A stretch of DNA of 34,915 bases, from assembly GCA_017577285.1 (NCBI GenBank), contig PITV01000003.1:1-34915 (forward strand). Direction: 5' to 3'. A model generated the notes under the pieces. That model ran no database searches. It had not been told where the DNA came from and saw nothing but the letters and a program-made list of their open reading frames with translations. This document shows positions 7,875-15,657 of the stretch, piece after piece; the stretch's first letter is position 1; the number at the start of each line of letters is the position of its first letter. The position numbers and the translations under genes were made by a program. Origin of the DNA: Clostridiales bacterium (lineage in GTDB: Bacteria > Bacillota > Clostridia > Christensenellales > Aristaeellaceae).

Positions 7875-7903
7875 TTGTCTTTGTTTCCGGAATGTGATAT
7901 GAT
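7875..7903 (+). promoter_or_regulatory. Promoter of the first CotH-like gene
   Basis: TTGTCT (7875-7880), 17 bp, TATGAT (7898-7903), with a TGA extended -10 directly upstream of the hexamer. It lies 41 bp ahead of the chosen start codon. Confidence 0.75.
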
Positions 7904-7943
7904 ATGGCTGGTACCGGAATAAAGAGGAAGGATGCGAGCCAGT

Positions 7944-9587
7944 ATGAAAAAGAGAAAGGTGACCGTGCTGTTCCTGCTCGGTCTGGCCCTGTGCCTGATC
8001 GCGGTGCAGGCCGCGGCAGCGTCCGAGCTTACGGAAGCCTCCATCACCTTCACCGTCCGGGACAGCGAGTACACGGTGGTCAGCTATAAGCACAATGATA
8101 CTTTTTATTTTCTTCTCCCCTCCTTCGCTGAAGAGACAGACGCGGCGGTCTCCCTCACCTTTTCCTCCGGCGCTGCGGAAAATGTGCAGGCGCGGCTGAT
8201 CCCGGGTGAAGACCTGATCTGCACCTGCAAGGGACGGGATCTGCGCTTCAGAACAGTCAGGAGCGGGAACATCCCCGCCCTGTTCATCGATGTATCCGCC
8301 GCCGGCGGTCTGAACAGGCTCAACAAATCAAAAAGCAATGTGCTGCCGGGTTCCGCGGTCCTGACCGCGCCCTCCGGGGAGATCCTTTACAGCGGCGAGC
8401 TCACCTCCGTCAAGGGGCGCGGGAACAAGAGCTGGGATATGCCCAAGAAGGGATACGGCATAAAGCTGGCGGAAAAAGCCGATCTGCTGGGCATGGGCAA
8501 GGACAGGAACTGGGTCCTGATCCCCACCTACCGGGACAATTCTCTGCTCAATTTCCGCATCATCAACGATCTGGCGTTCTACGGCGGCATGCCCTTTGCC
8601 CAGCAGAGCAGGTATGTCGACCTTTACATCGACGGCGATTACCGGGGCGTCTATCTGCTGACGGAAAAAATGGAGACCGGCAAAAACCGCATCGATATCA
8701 GGGATCTGGAGGAGGCCACAGAGCAGGTCAACACGGAACCGCTGAATTCCTTCCGCCGCAGGAAGCTCTCCAATATCGAAAGATCGGGAGCGGCCGGGTT
8801 CTGCTGGACCATTCCAAACGATCCGGAGGACATCACCGGCGGCTATCTGCTGGAATTCGACACCGCCGAGAAGGCCGAAAATGAAGCCTCCCGTTTCGGC
8901 ACCGACAACGGCCTCACCCTCTCCGTAAAGAGCCCCAAGTACATCACAGAGGCGCAGCTGACCTACATCGCCGTGCTGTGGCAGGATTTTGAGAACGCGC
9001 TCTATTCCAGAACGGGCTATAATCGCAAGGGCATCCACTATTCCGAGTATATCGACATGGAAAGCTTCGCCATGCTCTGGCTGCTGGATGAATTCGGGAT
9101 GGAGATCGACATCTCCTCCAGCCACTATTTCTGGAAGGATTCCGATCTGACGGGAGACGGAAAGATCCATGCCTGCGCCCCCTGGGATGTGGAGCACTGC
9201 TTCAAGCGCGAGAAATACGCCTTTGATTATCTGCCGGCCAACGGCGCCTGCAGGCATTTCTGGCGGGATCTGTACAATCTGCATGAGGATTTCAGACAGA
9301 CAGTCAGGGAGGTATGGCAGAATTCCCTGTACCCCGCGCTGTGCCTCCTGCTGGATGAAGACAATACAGCGCAGCCCTACACCGGCATGTGTTCCTATGA
9401 TACCTATGTTTCCTTTGTTGAACCGGCGGCCCGGATGAATTTCATCCGCTGGCCCAGAGCCCTGTCCACCCAGGTGGATGACCGTTCCTGCAAAACCTGG
9501 GAGGAATGCGTGGAATACGTGAGAAAGTATCTGACCGGCAGGACAGCGTACATGAACACGGTCTACGGAGCGGATGCCGCGCAGTGA
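7944..9587 (+). CDS. Secreted CotH-family (spore-coat-H-like) protein kinase domain protein
   Basis: CotH proteins are atypical secreted kinases; B. subtilis CotH phosphorylates spore-coat proteins. This 547-aa protein has a signal peptide (hydrophobic core LFLLGLALCLIAV, cleavage near AAAAS), an unassigned N-terminal region, then the CotH core: VKGRGNKSWD (~156), NWVLIPTYRDNSLL, YVDLYIDGDYRGVYLLTEKM, a GGYLLEFD segment, and APWDVEHCF (~411). The last motif reads D-x-E where the neighbouring CotH protein has D-x-D. Start choice is uncertain: ATG 7932 lies too close to the ribosome binding site, while ATG 7944 (MKKRK) has AAGGA eleven bases upstream. It ends convergent to the second CotH gene at a shared terminator. 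The substrate is unknown. Confidence 0.88.
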   Translation: MKKRKVTVLFLLGLALCLIAVQAAAASELTEASITFTVRDSEYTVVSYKHNDTFYFLLPSFAEETDAAVSLTFSSGAAENVQARLIPGEDLICTCKGRDLRFRTVRSGNIPALFIDVSAAGGLNRLNKSKSNVLPGSAVLTAPSGEILYSGELTSVKGRGNKSWDMPKKGYGIKLAEKADLLGMGKDRNWVLIPTYRDNSLLNFRIINDLAFYGGMPFAQQSRYVDLYIDGDYRGVYLLTEKMETGKNRIDIRDLEEATEQVNTEPLNSFRRRKLSNIERSGAAGFCWTIPNDPEDITGGYLLEFDTAEKAENEASRFGTDNGLTLSVKSPKYITEAQLTYIAVLWQDFENALYSRTGYNRKGIHYSEYIDMESFAMLWLLDEFGMEIDISSSHYFWKDSDLTGDGKIHACAPWDVEHCFKREKYAFDYLPANGACRHFWRDLYNLHEDFRQTVREVWQNSLYPALCLLLDEDNTAQPYTGMCSYDTYVSFVEPAARMNFIRWPRALSTQVDDRSCKTWEECVEYVRKYLTGRTAYMNTVYGADAAQ

Positions 9588-9641
9588 CAGGCCGTGTATC
9601 ATGGCTCCCGGGCATACAGACCGGAAATATAAAAGATATAC

Positions 9642-9691
9642 AAAAACACCGGAGCGCGTACTGAAGCAGTCAGCGCGCGTCCGGTGTTTTT
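9642..9691. terminator. Bidirectional terminator between convergent CotH genes
   Basis: Outer stem ACACCGGA (9646-9653) with TCCGGTGT (9680-9687) and inner GCGCG/CGCGC, with an A-run before and a T-run after. It can therefore end transcription from both sides. Confidence 0.9.
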
Positions 9692-9700
9692 ATAATTTAT

Positions 9701-11428
9701 TTATTCGCCCTCATCCAGCCAGATGGAATCCAGATACGCCATCCTGACCGTCAGGAAATCCCGGATATACTCGATGTTATCGTGATAGGTCTTTCCGGTA
9801 TTGACAGGAAAATCCCTGTCGTGCTTTCCGAGGGTCGGCCTGAGCAGGAAGTTCATCCGCGTGCTGGGAGCGAGCAGAGCCTCATACTCATCCAGGCTCC
9901 TGAGGTTTCCGGTGGCCCCAGACGGCTCCCTCTGCCCCAGCAGCACCTCGATCATCGGCCGGAAGACCGTGCGGTAGGCTTCCTTCACGGCAGCCCTGAA
10001 ATCCTCATGCGCGTACAGCTTCGGGAAGAAATAATACTCCTCAATGGATCTTTCGGCACCCGGCTTTTCGCCTACCAGAAGCCCTTCGGGCACGTTGGTC
10101 TTTCCGGCGTATTTGTCATCGGAATACACGCCCAGGCTGTTGTCAAAATCCCACACCGGGCCGAAAAACAGCTTGGTGCTCACGCTGTCCGGATACTTGT
10201 ACATATAGAAGCTGGTCTTGTTGCCGTCCAGGTTCTTCATGATCTCCTCGATCAGGTATTTCTGCACCATGGAGGTCATATCCGCGATCTCGGTGTAGTG
10301 GCGCCCAGTCACGGGGTCGATGCCGTCCTCAGCGGAAATGGCGTTTTCAAAGGACTGGACCAGTGATCTGATATACTGCATCTGGGCCTTCGAGGCGAAT
10401 TCGGGAGACTTGACCAGTATGCACTGGCCGCAGTCGGTGACAAATCCGCACATGGAGCCCACATACCGCTTGCTCAGCTCGATCTGGATCAGATATCCGC
10501 CGGTGATATCCTCCGGGTCGTTGGGGATGTTGTAATACTTGTACGACCCGTTCCTCACCTTGTCTGTTCCCATCTGTCCGTAAGAGGAAAGGGGCCTGGA
10601 ATTGAGCGCCTCCGTCGCCTCCTCCAGATCAAAGATCTCCACGCGGTTCTTCCCCACCTGCACCTTTTCCGTCAGCATGAAGGTGCCGTAATAGCTGTTG
10701 TTGACATAGACATCCACGAACCGGTAATGCATGGAAAATGTCATGCCGGCCGCATCCGCCATATCCAGCGCGATGGCGTCCCTGATCTGGGAGTTGTCGC
10801 AGTAGTTGGCCAGCAGCAGCCAGGTCTTAGCCTTCTTCATGCCCAGGATCTTCGCTTTCACAGGCAGTTTCAGGTGAAAGGATTTCTTCACGACCTGGAA
10901 GGAATAATTGCCGCGCAGGCGCACATAGTCCAGTTCTCCCTCATAGGAGATCTCCCCGTTCACATCAACGATCTTTACGGAGCCGCCCTCGTGATGCCGC
11001 TTGCTTTCCGACAGATAGTTCAGGCTGCCCGATTCGGTCCTCAGATAGACCGCTCCGGCGTTGGCGGACTGGTACACCGTCACCTCATACCGGTTCTTCC
11101 CGTTGGAGACCGTCACCGTGGTCCCGGGCACAAAGGCCCCGGTCAGTTCCCGGTTGGCGACCGTCTCCCCGTTCACCTCGAAATCAGAGGCGTCCCCCGT
11201 CAGATAAACGCGAAGGGAGGATGTGTCCATACAGGCGGGCAGATACAGATCATACTTTCCGCTGTCCGTCTTTTTCCAGCGTATCGCCTCCACAGGAACG
11301 GTCTTTCCTTCAGCCACCGCTGTATCCGCATCGCACACATACAGCACCTTGATCTCCCTGGCCTGGGCGCACAGGGGCAGCAGGAGCGCGGCGAGCACGA
11401 TCAGCAGGAATACGGTATATCTTCGCAT
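9701..11428 (-). CDS. Secreted CotH-family protein
   Basis: This 575-aa paralogue of the convergent gene is encoded on the other strand. The signal peptide is MRRYTVFLLIVLAALLLPLCAQA with an AQA|RE cleavage site. An N-terminal domain of ~140 residues contains Ser/Asn-rich segments such as TVTVSNGKNRYEVTVYQ, probably a cadherin-like beta domain (a tentative call). The CotH core follows: VRLRGNYSF (~170), TWLLLANYCDNSQIRDAIAL, VDVYVNNSYYGTFMLTEKV, DPEDITGGYLIQIEL and FFGPVWDFDNSLG (~424), the last with the usual D-x-D. AAAGGA lies before the start. It follows the PIG-L gene by 85 bp without a visible terminator, so the two are probably co-transcribed. Confidence 0.9.
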   Translation of the reverse strand: MRRYTVFLLIVLAALLLPLCAQAREIKVLYVCDADTAVAEGKTVPVEAIRWKKTDSGKYDLYLPACMDTSSLRVYLTGDASDFEVNGETVANRELTGAFVPGTTVTVSNGKNRYEVTVYQSANAGAVYLRTESGSLNYLSESKRHHEGGSVKIVDVNGEISYEGELDYVRLRGNYSFQVVKKSFHLKLPVKAKILGMKKAKTWLLLANYCDNSQIRDAIALDMADAAGMTFSMHYRFVDVYVNNSYYGTFMLTEKVQVGKNRVEIFDLEEATEALNSRPLSSYGQMGTDKVRNGSYKYYNIPNDPEDITGGYLIQIELSKRYVGSMCGFVTDCGQCILVKSPEFASKAQMQYIRSLVQSFENAISAEDGIDPVTGRHYTEIADMTSMVQKYLIEEIMKNLDGNKTSFYMYKYPDSVSTKLFFGPVWDFDNSLGVYSDDKYAGKTNVPEGLLVGEKPGAERSIEEYYFFPKLYAHEDFRAAVKEAYRTVFRPMIEVLLGQREPSGATGNLRSLDEYEALLAPSTRMNFLLRPTLGKHDRDFPVNTGKTYHDNIEYIRDFLTVRMAYLDSIWLDEGE

Positions 11429-11513
11429 AAAGTGTCCTTTCGCTTACAGAACTTTCATCCGCCGGTTTCGGTCACGGATCCGTCTCATTCCCGAAAAACA
11501 ATATGACCGGCTC

Positions 11514-13343
11514 TCACTCCAGATTCTCGAAGAAATCGTTGTTCAGCACATCATCCCCCACCAGGGAACGGTACAGTCCGAAGCAGGTGTTGTCATTTTC
11601 CTTTCCCGCCACATCCAGGGAATAGAACTCGCTGTGATGGGCCTCGGTGGTGTGTTTCTCAAAGGCGATATACGCCACCGCCATGGGAGAAAGATTCATC
11701 AGGTTTTCATCCGGCTCGTACCAGTCGATCCCGATGCGGTGATCCGGATCATACAGGTGCATATAGAACTTCGGCACATCCCACACGCCGTATTTTTCCG
11801 CGCTTTCGGGATAGTTCGACGGATCCCCCGCCAGCAGCACGCCGTTCAGGGTGGCATCCGCCGTCAGGCGGTGATTGAAGTGGCCGAACTCGCCCCCCAG
11901 GTCATGACCGATGAGCACATCCGGTTTGTACCGGCGGATGACCTCCACCGTTTTCATGTACATGTTGTCATAGCCGCCCCAGTCCTCGATATTCTGCTCC
12001 CAGGTGGCGCGCTCATCCACCATGCCCAGGTAAACGGGGTAATATCTCTCCCCCAGCACCCACAGGGCGTTCAGGGTTTCGGTGCGGGCGGGCCGACCCA
12101 GCATGGGATCGGTCATATATACGATGGCGACCGTCTTTCCCCGGCTGACGCACCAGGGCACGATGCCGGAGAAGAACAGGCATTCATCATCCCGGTGGGC
12201 GATGATCAGCATCACATCCACCTTGTCCGGCAGCTGCTGCCAGTTCTGGGCGACCACGGGGACCTCCCCCTGCCGGTACACATACAGTTCCGTCAGCATG
12301 GTGTCCCTGCCCTCCGCGCTGATCTCCGCCTTCACAGCGCCCGCGGGCACCCCGTAATAGGTGATATAGAAACCGCCCTCATTGGCATCGGTGACATCCC
12401 CGATCACATTTCCGCCTGCATCCGTATAGATGACTCTGATATCATGGGTGACATCCAGCCATTCGGTCTGGATCGCCTCCATCTGCTCCCCCGCCGGGAA
12501 GGTGATGATCAGGCTCTTGCCGTTCATCTTCCATCCGTCGATGCAGCTGCCGTCTGTCAGCCGTTCCAGATCGCGCTGTGAAATGTTATAGGTGCAGTCC
12601 TCCACAGCGCTGTACTGCCGGGCAAAGTGGCCGTTCACGCAGAACACGCTGTTATAAAGCACCGCTTCCTGATCCCCGGATCTGACGCTGACGGTCAGGT
12701 AGCGGTCCCCGGGCCGCATCTTTTTGAAGAGGATCTGTCTGCTGAGTTTTGAAAGGTCGATCTCGGTCACGTTCTCACTTGCGGAATAGAACAGACACAC
12801 GCCGCACTCCTCCCGGATGTTCCGGAAGTTGTAGAACATCACCCGCACTTCCGTCACAGGCCTGTTCGCGCGGATCTTTCCCTTCAGAGCGGTGCCCTCG
12901 CCGAACATCATCAGGTACGGGATATCCGCGTCCTCCAGCACCGCTTCCAGAGGATCGCCCGGAATGTCTTCCGGCAGCATTTCATCGCCGGGCACCACCT
13001 TGCTCTTCAGCACATAGCCGGCGGCGCCCTTCCTGTTCGCGATCAGGTATTCCTCGCCGCTCTCTCCCAGGATGTAGCATTCCTCGCCGCCGCTCATCTC
13101 CTCGATGGTGGTCCCCTTGTATGTGGTGAGGCCCATTACGGCATAGGATTTCATTTTCGCGCGGACGGGATGCTCATAGCGCGTCAGCCTTGACCCGGCC
13201 AGCACCTCCTCCGCCTGTTCCTCGCGGGTGGCGGCCAGCGCCGTGCAGCCTGTCAGAAGCAGAAGGCACAGCAGCAGAGCGCACCCCTTTCTCAGCAGAT
13301 CATGTCGCGCTGATATATTCAGCTTTTTTCTCATTTCCGGCAT
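11514..13343 (-). CDS. Secreted PIG-L family deacetylase with N-terminal SH3-like domain
   Basis: PIG-L/LmbE enzymes are zinc-dependent deacetylases of N-acetylated sugars. The 609-aa protein has a signal sequence with a lipobox-like LLTGC (cleavage before Cys ~33). An SH3-like segment follows (KMKSYAVMGLTTYKG...GAAGYVLKSKV), then beta-rich middle regions, then the PIG-L domain from ~375: IIAHRDDECLF, where the family usually has AHPDDE, and EFGHFNHRLTADA (~484) as the second metal-binding motif. Asp-Asp-Glu and the later His residues are kept; only the Pro is replaced by Arg. The start ATG 13341-13343 has AAAGGG ten bases upstream; an ATG three codons later is an alternative. It is first in a PIG-L/CotH pair with its own promoter. 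Confidence 0.88.
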   Translation of the reverse strand: MPEMRKKLNISARHDLLRKGCALLLCLLLLTGCTALAATREEQAEEVLAGSRLTRYEHPVRAKMKSYAVMGLTTYKGTTIEEMSGGEECYILGESGEEYLIANRKGAAGYVLKSKVVPGDEMLPEDIPGDPLEAVLEDADIPYLMMFGEGTALKGKIRANRPVTEVRVMFYNFRNIREECGVCLFYSASENVTEIDLSKLSRQILFKKMRPGDRYLTVSVRSGDQEAVLYNSVFCVNGHFARQYSAVEDCTYNISQRDLERLTDGSCIDGWKMNGKSLIITFPAGEQMEAIQTEWLDVTHDIRVIYTDAGGNVIGDVTDANEGGFYITYYGVPAGAVKAEISAEGRDTMLTELYVYRQGEVPVVAQNWQQLPDKVDVMLIIAHRDDECLFFSGIVPWCVSRGKTVAIVYMTDPMLGRPARTETLNALWVLGERYYPVYLGMVDERATWEQNIEDWGGYDNMYMKTVEVIRRYKPDVLIGHDLGGEFGHFNHRLTADATLNGVLLAGDPSNYPESAEKYGVWDVPKFYMHLYDPDHRIGIDWYEPDENLMNLSPMAVAYIAFEKHTTEAHHSEFYSLDVAGKENDNTCFGLYRSLVGDDVLNNDFFENLE

Positions 13344-13417
13344 ATATCAGTTTCCCTTTCCGGGCACAGCCGTGAAGCAGGCGGCGCCCGATCCTCAGTT
13401 TCCGTCATTTCACGGAT

Positions 13418-13446
13418 ATTCTATCACACCGGAGCGCCGTTTTCAA
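13418..13446 (-). promoter_or_regulatory. Promoter of the PIG-L/CotH transcription unit
   Basis: Minus strand: -35 TTGAAA (13446-13441), 17 bp, -10 TAGAAT (13423-13418) with a TGA extended -10. It lies about 75 bp upstream of the PIG-L start codon. Confidence 0.78.
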
Positions 13447-13559
13447 GGAATGCCCCTCTCACAAATATCGTTGCGCCCTCCTCCGTCAGGAAATGCCCGG
13501 AGGCCGGGCCCGCATCCCGGATGCGGCCGTAAGGAGAGGAGGAGAAAGAGACGGTAAGG

Positions 13560-13632
13560 ATATTCTTTTTCTTTATCGTTTTTTTTTCTTTATCGTTTTA
13601 TTTTTCTTTCTCTTTTTCCTTTTCTTTTTCTT
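13560..13632 (+). repeat. Long pyrimidine (T/C) tract with an internal duplication
   Basis: About 70 bases consist almost only of T and C. A segment of the form TTCTTTATCGTTTT occurs twice in succession. It sits between the divergent PIG-L and GAPDH promoters, immediately before the phased CCGCAT repeats. No reading frame behind a ribosome binding site crosses it. On the minus strand it is a long purine tract that could bend DNA or form triplex structures (inference). Confidence 0.7.
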
Positions 13633-13640
13633 GTATGCGT

Positions 13641-13720
13641 ACGCATGCAGCCGCATGTTCCCGCACGGTTTCGCATCATTCCGCATATGTCCGCATCATC
13701 CCGCATGCGTCCGCATATCC
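13641..13720 (+). repeat. Eight tandem 10-bp-phased CCGCAT units
   Basis: Eight consecutive decamers share the pattern [CTA]CGCA[TC]NNNN: acgcatgcag, ccgcatgttc, ccgcacggtt, tcgcatcatt, ccgcatatgt, ccgcatcatc, ccgcatgcgt, ccgcatatcc. The first six positions are conserved and the last four vary. The period is exactly one helical turn. A perfect palindrome ATGCGTACGCAT (13635-13646) overlaps the left end. The array ends about 155 bp before the GAPDH -35. Small ORFs crossing it on both strands lack ribosome binding sites. Confidence 0.75.
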
Positions 13721-13876
13721 CGTCCGTACAGGGGCATATCCTCACGCCGGCGCCCGTCCGGGCGGATCGCCGCCGCATCCTCCCTCCGCGCTTTATACGA
13801 AATGGGAGGAAAACGCCCAGATATTCGGGAGAGAGCGCCTCTTCGGGACAAATTTCGCCCAGTGGGATAAAAATAC

Positions 13877-13905
13877 TTGAAAAAGACAGTTTCATCATAT
13901 ATAAT
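13877..13905 (+). promoter_or_regulatory. GAPDH promoter
   Basis: TTGAAA (13877-13882), 17 bp, perfect TATAAT (13900-13905). The predicted transcript begins near 13912 and has a small stem GTCTC/GAGAC (13913-13927) at its very 5' end, of a kind that can protect abundant mRNAs. Confidence 0.88.
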
Positions 13906-13964
13906 AGCGGAGGTCTCGGTGAGAGACATCCAAACCGCTATACTTTTTTAGGAGGATTGACAAT

Positions 13965-14990
13965 ATGGTTAAGGTTGCTATCAATGGTTTCGGTCGTATC
14001 GGTCGTCTCGCTTTCCGTCAGATGTTTGACGCCGAAGGTTATGAAGTAGTTGCCATCAACGATCTGACCAGCCCCGCTATGCTGGCTCATCTGCTGAAGT
14101 ATGATACCGCCCAGCGCGGCTTCTGCGGCGTGATCGGCGAAGAAAAGCACACCGTTTCCGCTACCGAAGATTCCATCATCGTAGACGGCAAGGAAATCAA
14201 GATCTACGCTGAAAAAGACGCCAACAACTGCCCCTGGGGCAAGCTGGATGTGGATGTCGTTCTCGAGTGCACCGGTTTCTACTGCAGCAAGGACAAGTCC
14301 ATGGCTCACATCAACGCCGGCGCCAAGAAGGTCGTTATTTCCGCTCCTGCCGGCAACGATCTGAAGACCATCGTCTTCTCCGTCAACAATGACACCCTGA
14401 CCGCTGAAGATCAGATCATCTCCGCCGCTTCCTGCACCACCAACTGCCTGGCCCCCATGGCCAAGGCCCTGAATGATAACTTCCCCATCCAGAGCGGCAT
14501 CATGACCACCGTGCACGCTTACACCGGTGACCAGATGATCCTGGACGGCCCCCATCGCAAGGGCGATCTGCGTCGTGCCCGTGCCGGCGCTCAGAACATC
14601 GTTCCCAACTCCACCGGCGCTGCCAAGGCCATCGGCCTGGTCATCCCCGAGCTGAACGGCAAGCTGATCGGCTCCGCCCAGCGCGTTCCCGTATGCACCG
14701 GTTCCACCACCATCCTGGTAGCCGTCGTCAAGGGTCAGAACGTGACCAAGGACGCCATCAACGCCGCCATGAAGGCTCAGGCTTCCGCTTCCTTCGGCTA
14801 CACCGAGGAGCCCATCGTTTCCTCCGACGTCATCGGCATGAAGTTCGGTTCTCTGTTCGATGCCACCCAGACCATGGTCGCCAAGCTGGACGATGACACC
14901 TATCAGGTGCAGGTCGTATCCTGGTACGACAACGAGAACTCCTACACCAGCCAGATGGTCCGCACCATCAAGTACTTCGCCGAGCTGTAA
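13965..14990 (+). CDS. gap: Glyceraldehyde-3-phosphate dehydrogenase, type I
   Basis: This glycolytic enzyme oxidises and phosphorylates glyceraldehyde 3-phosphate with NAD. The 341-aa protein has the Rossmann motif INGFGRIGR at the N-terminus, Asp33 in INDLT (typical of NAD preference), the catalytic Cys157 in SAASCTTNC and His184 in [10 protein letters not shown], and ends [16 protein letters not shown]. Codon choice looks more biased than in its neighbours (strong use of gct, gac, aag, ctg), as expected for an abundant protein. AGGAGG stands nine bases before the ATG. It is monocistronic: pgk or tpi are not next to it, unlike the glycolytic operons of many Bacillota. Confidence 0.98.
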   Translation: MVKVAINGFGRIGRLAFRQMFDAEGYEVVAINDLTSPAMLAHLLKYDTAQRGFCGVIGEEKHTVSATEDSIIVDGKEIKIYAEKDANNCPWGKLDVDVVLECTGFYCSKDKSMAHINAGAKKVVISAPAGNDLKTIVFSVNNDTLTAEDQIISAASCTTNCLAPMAKALNDNFPIQSGIMTTVHAYTGDQMILDGPHRKGDLRRARAGAQNIVPNSTGAAKAIGLVIPELNGKLIGSAQRVPVCTGSTTILVAVVKGQNVTKDAINAAMKAQASASFGYTEEPIVSSDVIGMKFGSLFDATQTMVAKLDDDTYQVQVVSWYDNENSYTSQMVRTIKYFAEL

Positions 14991-15078
14991 TTTCCCGGAA
15001 AGTACGGTGTGCCGGATCCCGGCATAAGGCAAAAACAATAAACAGCCGGATATATCAAAAATTTCTCCGGCGCATTTC

Positions 15079-15109
15079 CCTCCCCGCGGTCACCGCGGGG
15101 AGGTTTTTT
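15079..15109 (+). terminator. GAPDH terminator
   Basis: A perfect 11-bp stem CCTCCCCGCGG / CCGCGGGGAGG with a TCA loop is followed by TTTTTT. It is the strongest terminator in the window. Confidence 0.95.
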
Positions 15110-15149
15110 ATACGCCGCGCGGCTCAGCGCCGGAAACGGCGCACACCGT

Positions 15150-15178
15150 TTGACAGAAGAGGCCCGCGATGATATGAT
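15150..15178 (+). promoter_or_regulatory. Consensus promoter before the 116-aa orphan gene
   Basis: Perfect TTGACA (15150-15155), 17 bp, TATGAT (15173-15178) with TGA ahead of the -10. It lies inside the first codons of the ORF-track entry starting at 15150, which shows that entry begins too early. Confidence 0.85.
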
Positions 15179-15251
15179 AACAGCGTCAGCCGGCAGTGTT
15201 TCCATATCATACTGTAACCTATTCCTTTTCAACAGAGAAAGGCAGGTACGG

Positions 15252-15602
15252 ATGCAGCAGGCTTTTGACGCTCGGGCATCACAGCACAGTATTTTACGGA
15301 ACAGCAAACGTTATGGCATCCACGGTAAGAACCGCAGCAGAATCCAGTTACAGACAGACCTGAAAAACGCGCGTCCTTATACTGATTACATCGGTAAAGA
15401 AAGGCGTTATTTGGAAGAAAAACGGGATCGCGGCTGTGATCCGTATGTCTGCAAAAACAAACTCATCCTGGTCTCAACAGCTGATCATGTGATCGTGACC
15501 ACCTATTTGCTCCCGGATTGGTTCAAATGGAATCCTGTCAGGAAAAACAGGCACGGATGTGAAAGCACCCGTGCGGAATACCTCGAATACCTCTACGCGT
15601 GA
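15252..15602 (+). CDS. Hypothetical protein, 116 aa, unrecognised
   Basis: I do not recognise this protein. From the ATG at 15252 (AAAGG at nine bases and AGG at five) it encodes 116 residues. The N-terminal half is very basic and charged (SKRYGIHGKNRSRIQ, KERRYLEEKRDRG). A short hydrophobic core follows (NKLILVSTADHVIVTTYLLPDWF), then a basic, aromatic tail ending EYLEYLYA. There is no signal peptide. Base composition looks more AT-rich than the neighbouring genes (many aaa, cgt and tta codons), which could mean horizontal origin. The consensus promoter at 15150-15178 argues that the locus is transcribed. No terminator separates it from the DUF2130 gene 55 bp downstream. Confidence 0.6.
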   Translation: MQQAFDARASQHSILRNSKRYGIHGKNRSRIQLQTDLKNARPYTDYIGKERRYLEEKRDRGCDPYVCKNKLILVSTADHVIVTTYLLPDWFKWNPVRKNRHGCESTRAEYLEYLYA

Positions 15603-15657
15603 TCTGTAGATAGGGTGCGCTGCCGGCTGATATTTCTATGAAAGCAGGAAAAAAAAG

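Noticed and set aside
10727-12581. Overlapping plus-strand ORFs antisense to the CotH and PIG-L genes
   Set aside because: Shadows with Arg/His/Ile-rich sequence; the minus-strand frames have signal peptides and domain motifs.
13641-13720. CRISPR array at the phased repeats
   Set aside because: Units are 10 bp with 4-bp variable parts, far too short for CRISPR repeats and spacers, and no cas gene is nearby.
13493-14049. Several short ORFs on both strands through the pyrimidine tract and phased repeats
   Set aside because: Translations are homopolymer-like or repeat-like, no ribosome binding sites, and some run into the GAPDH promoter.
15520-15545. T-loop-like GGTTCAAAT, possible tRNA
   Set aside because: The flanking bases do not form a 5-bp T stem, and no anticodon arm or acceptor stem is present; it lies inside the 116-aa ORF.
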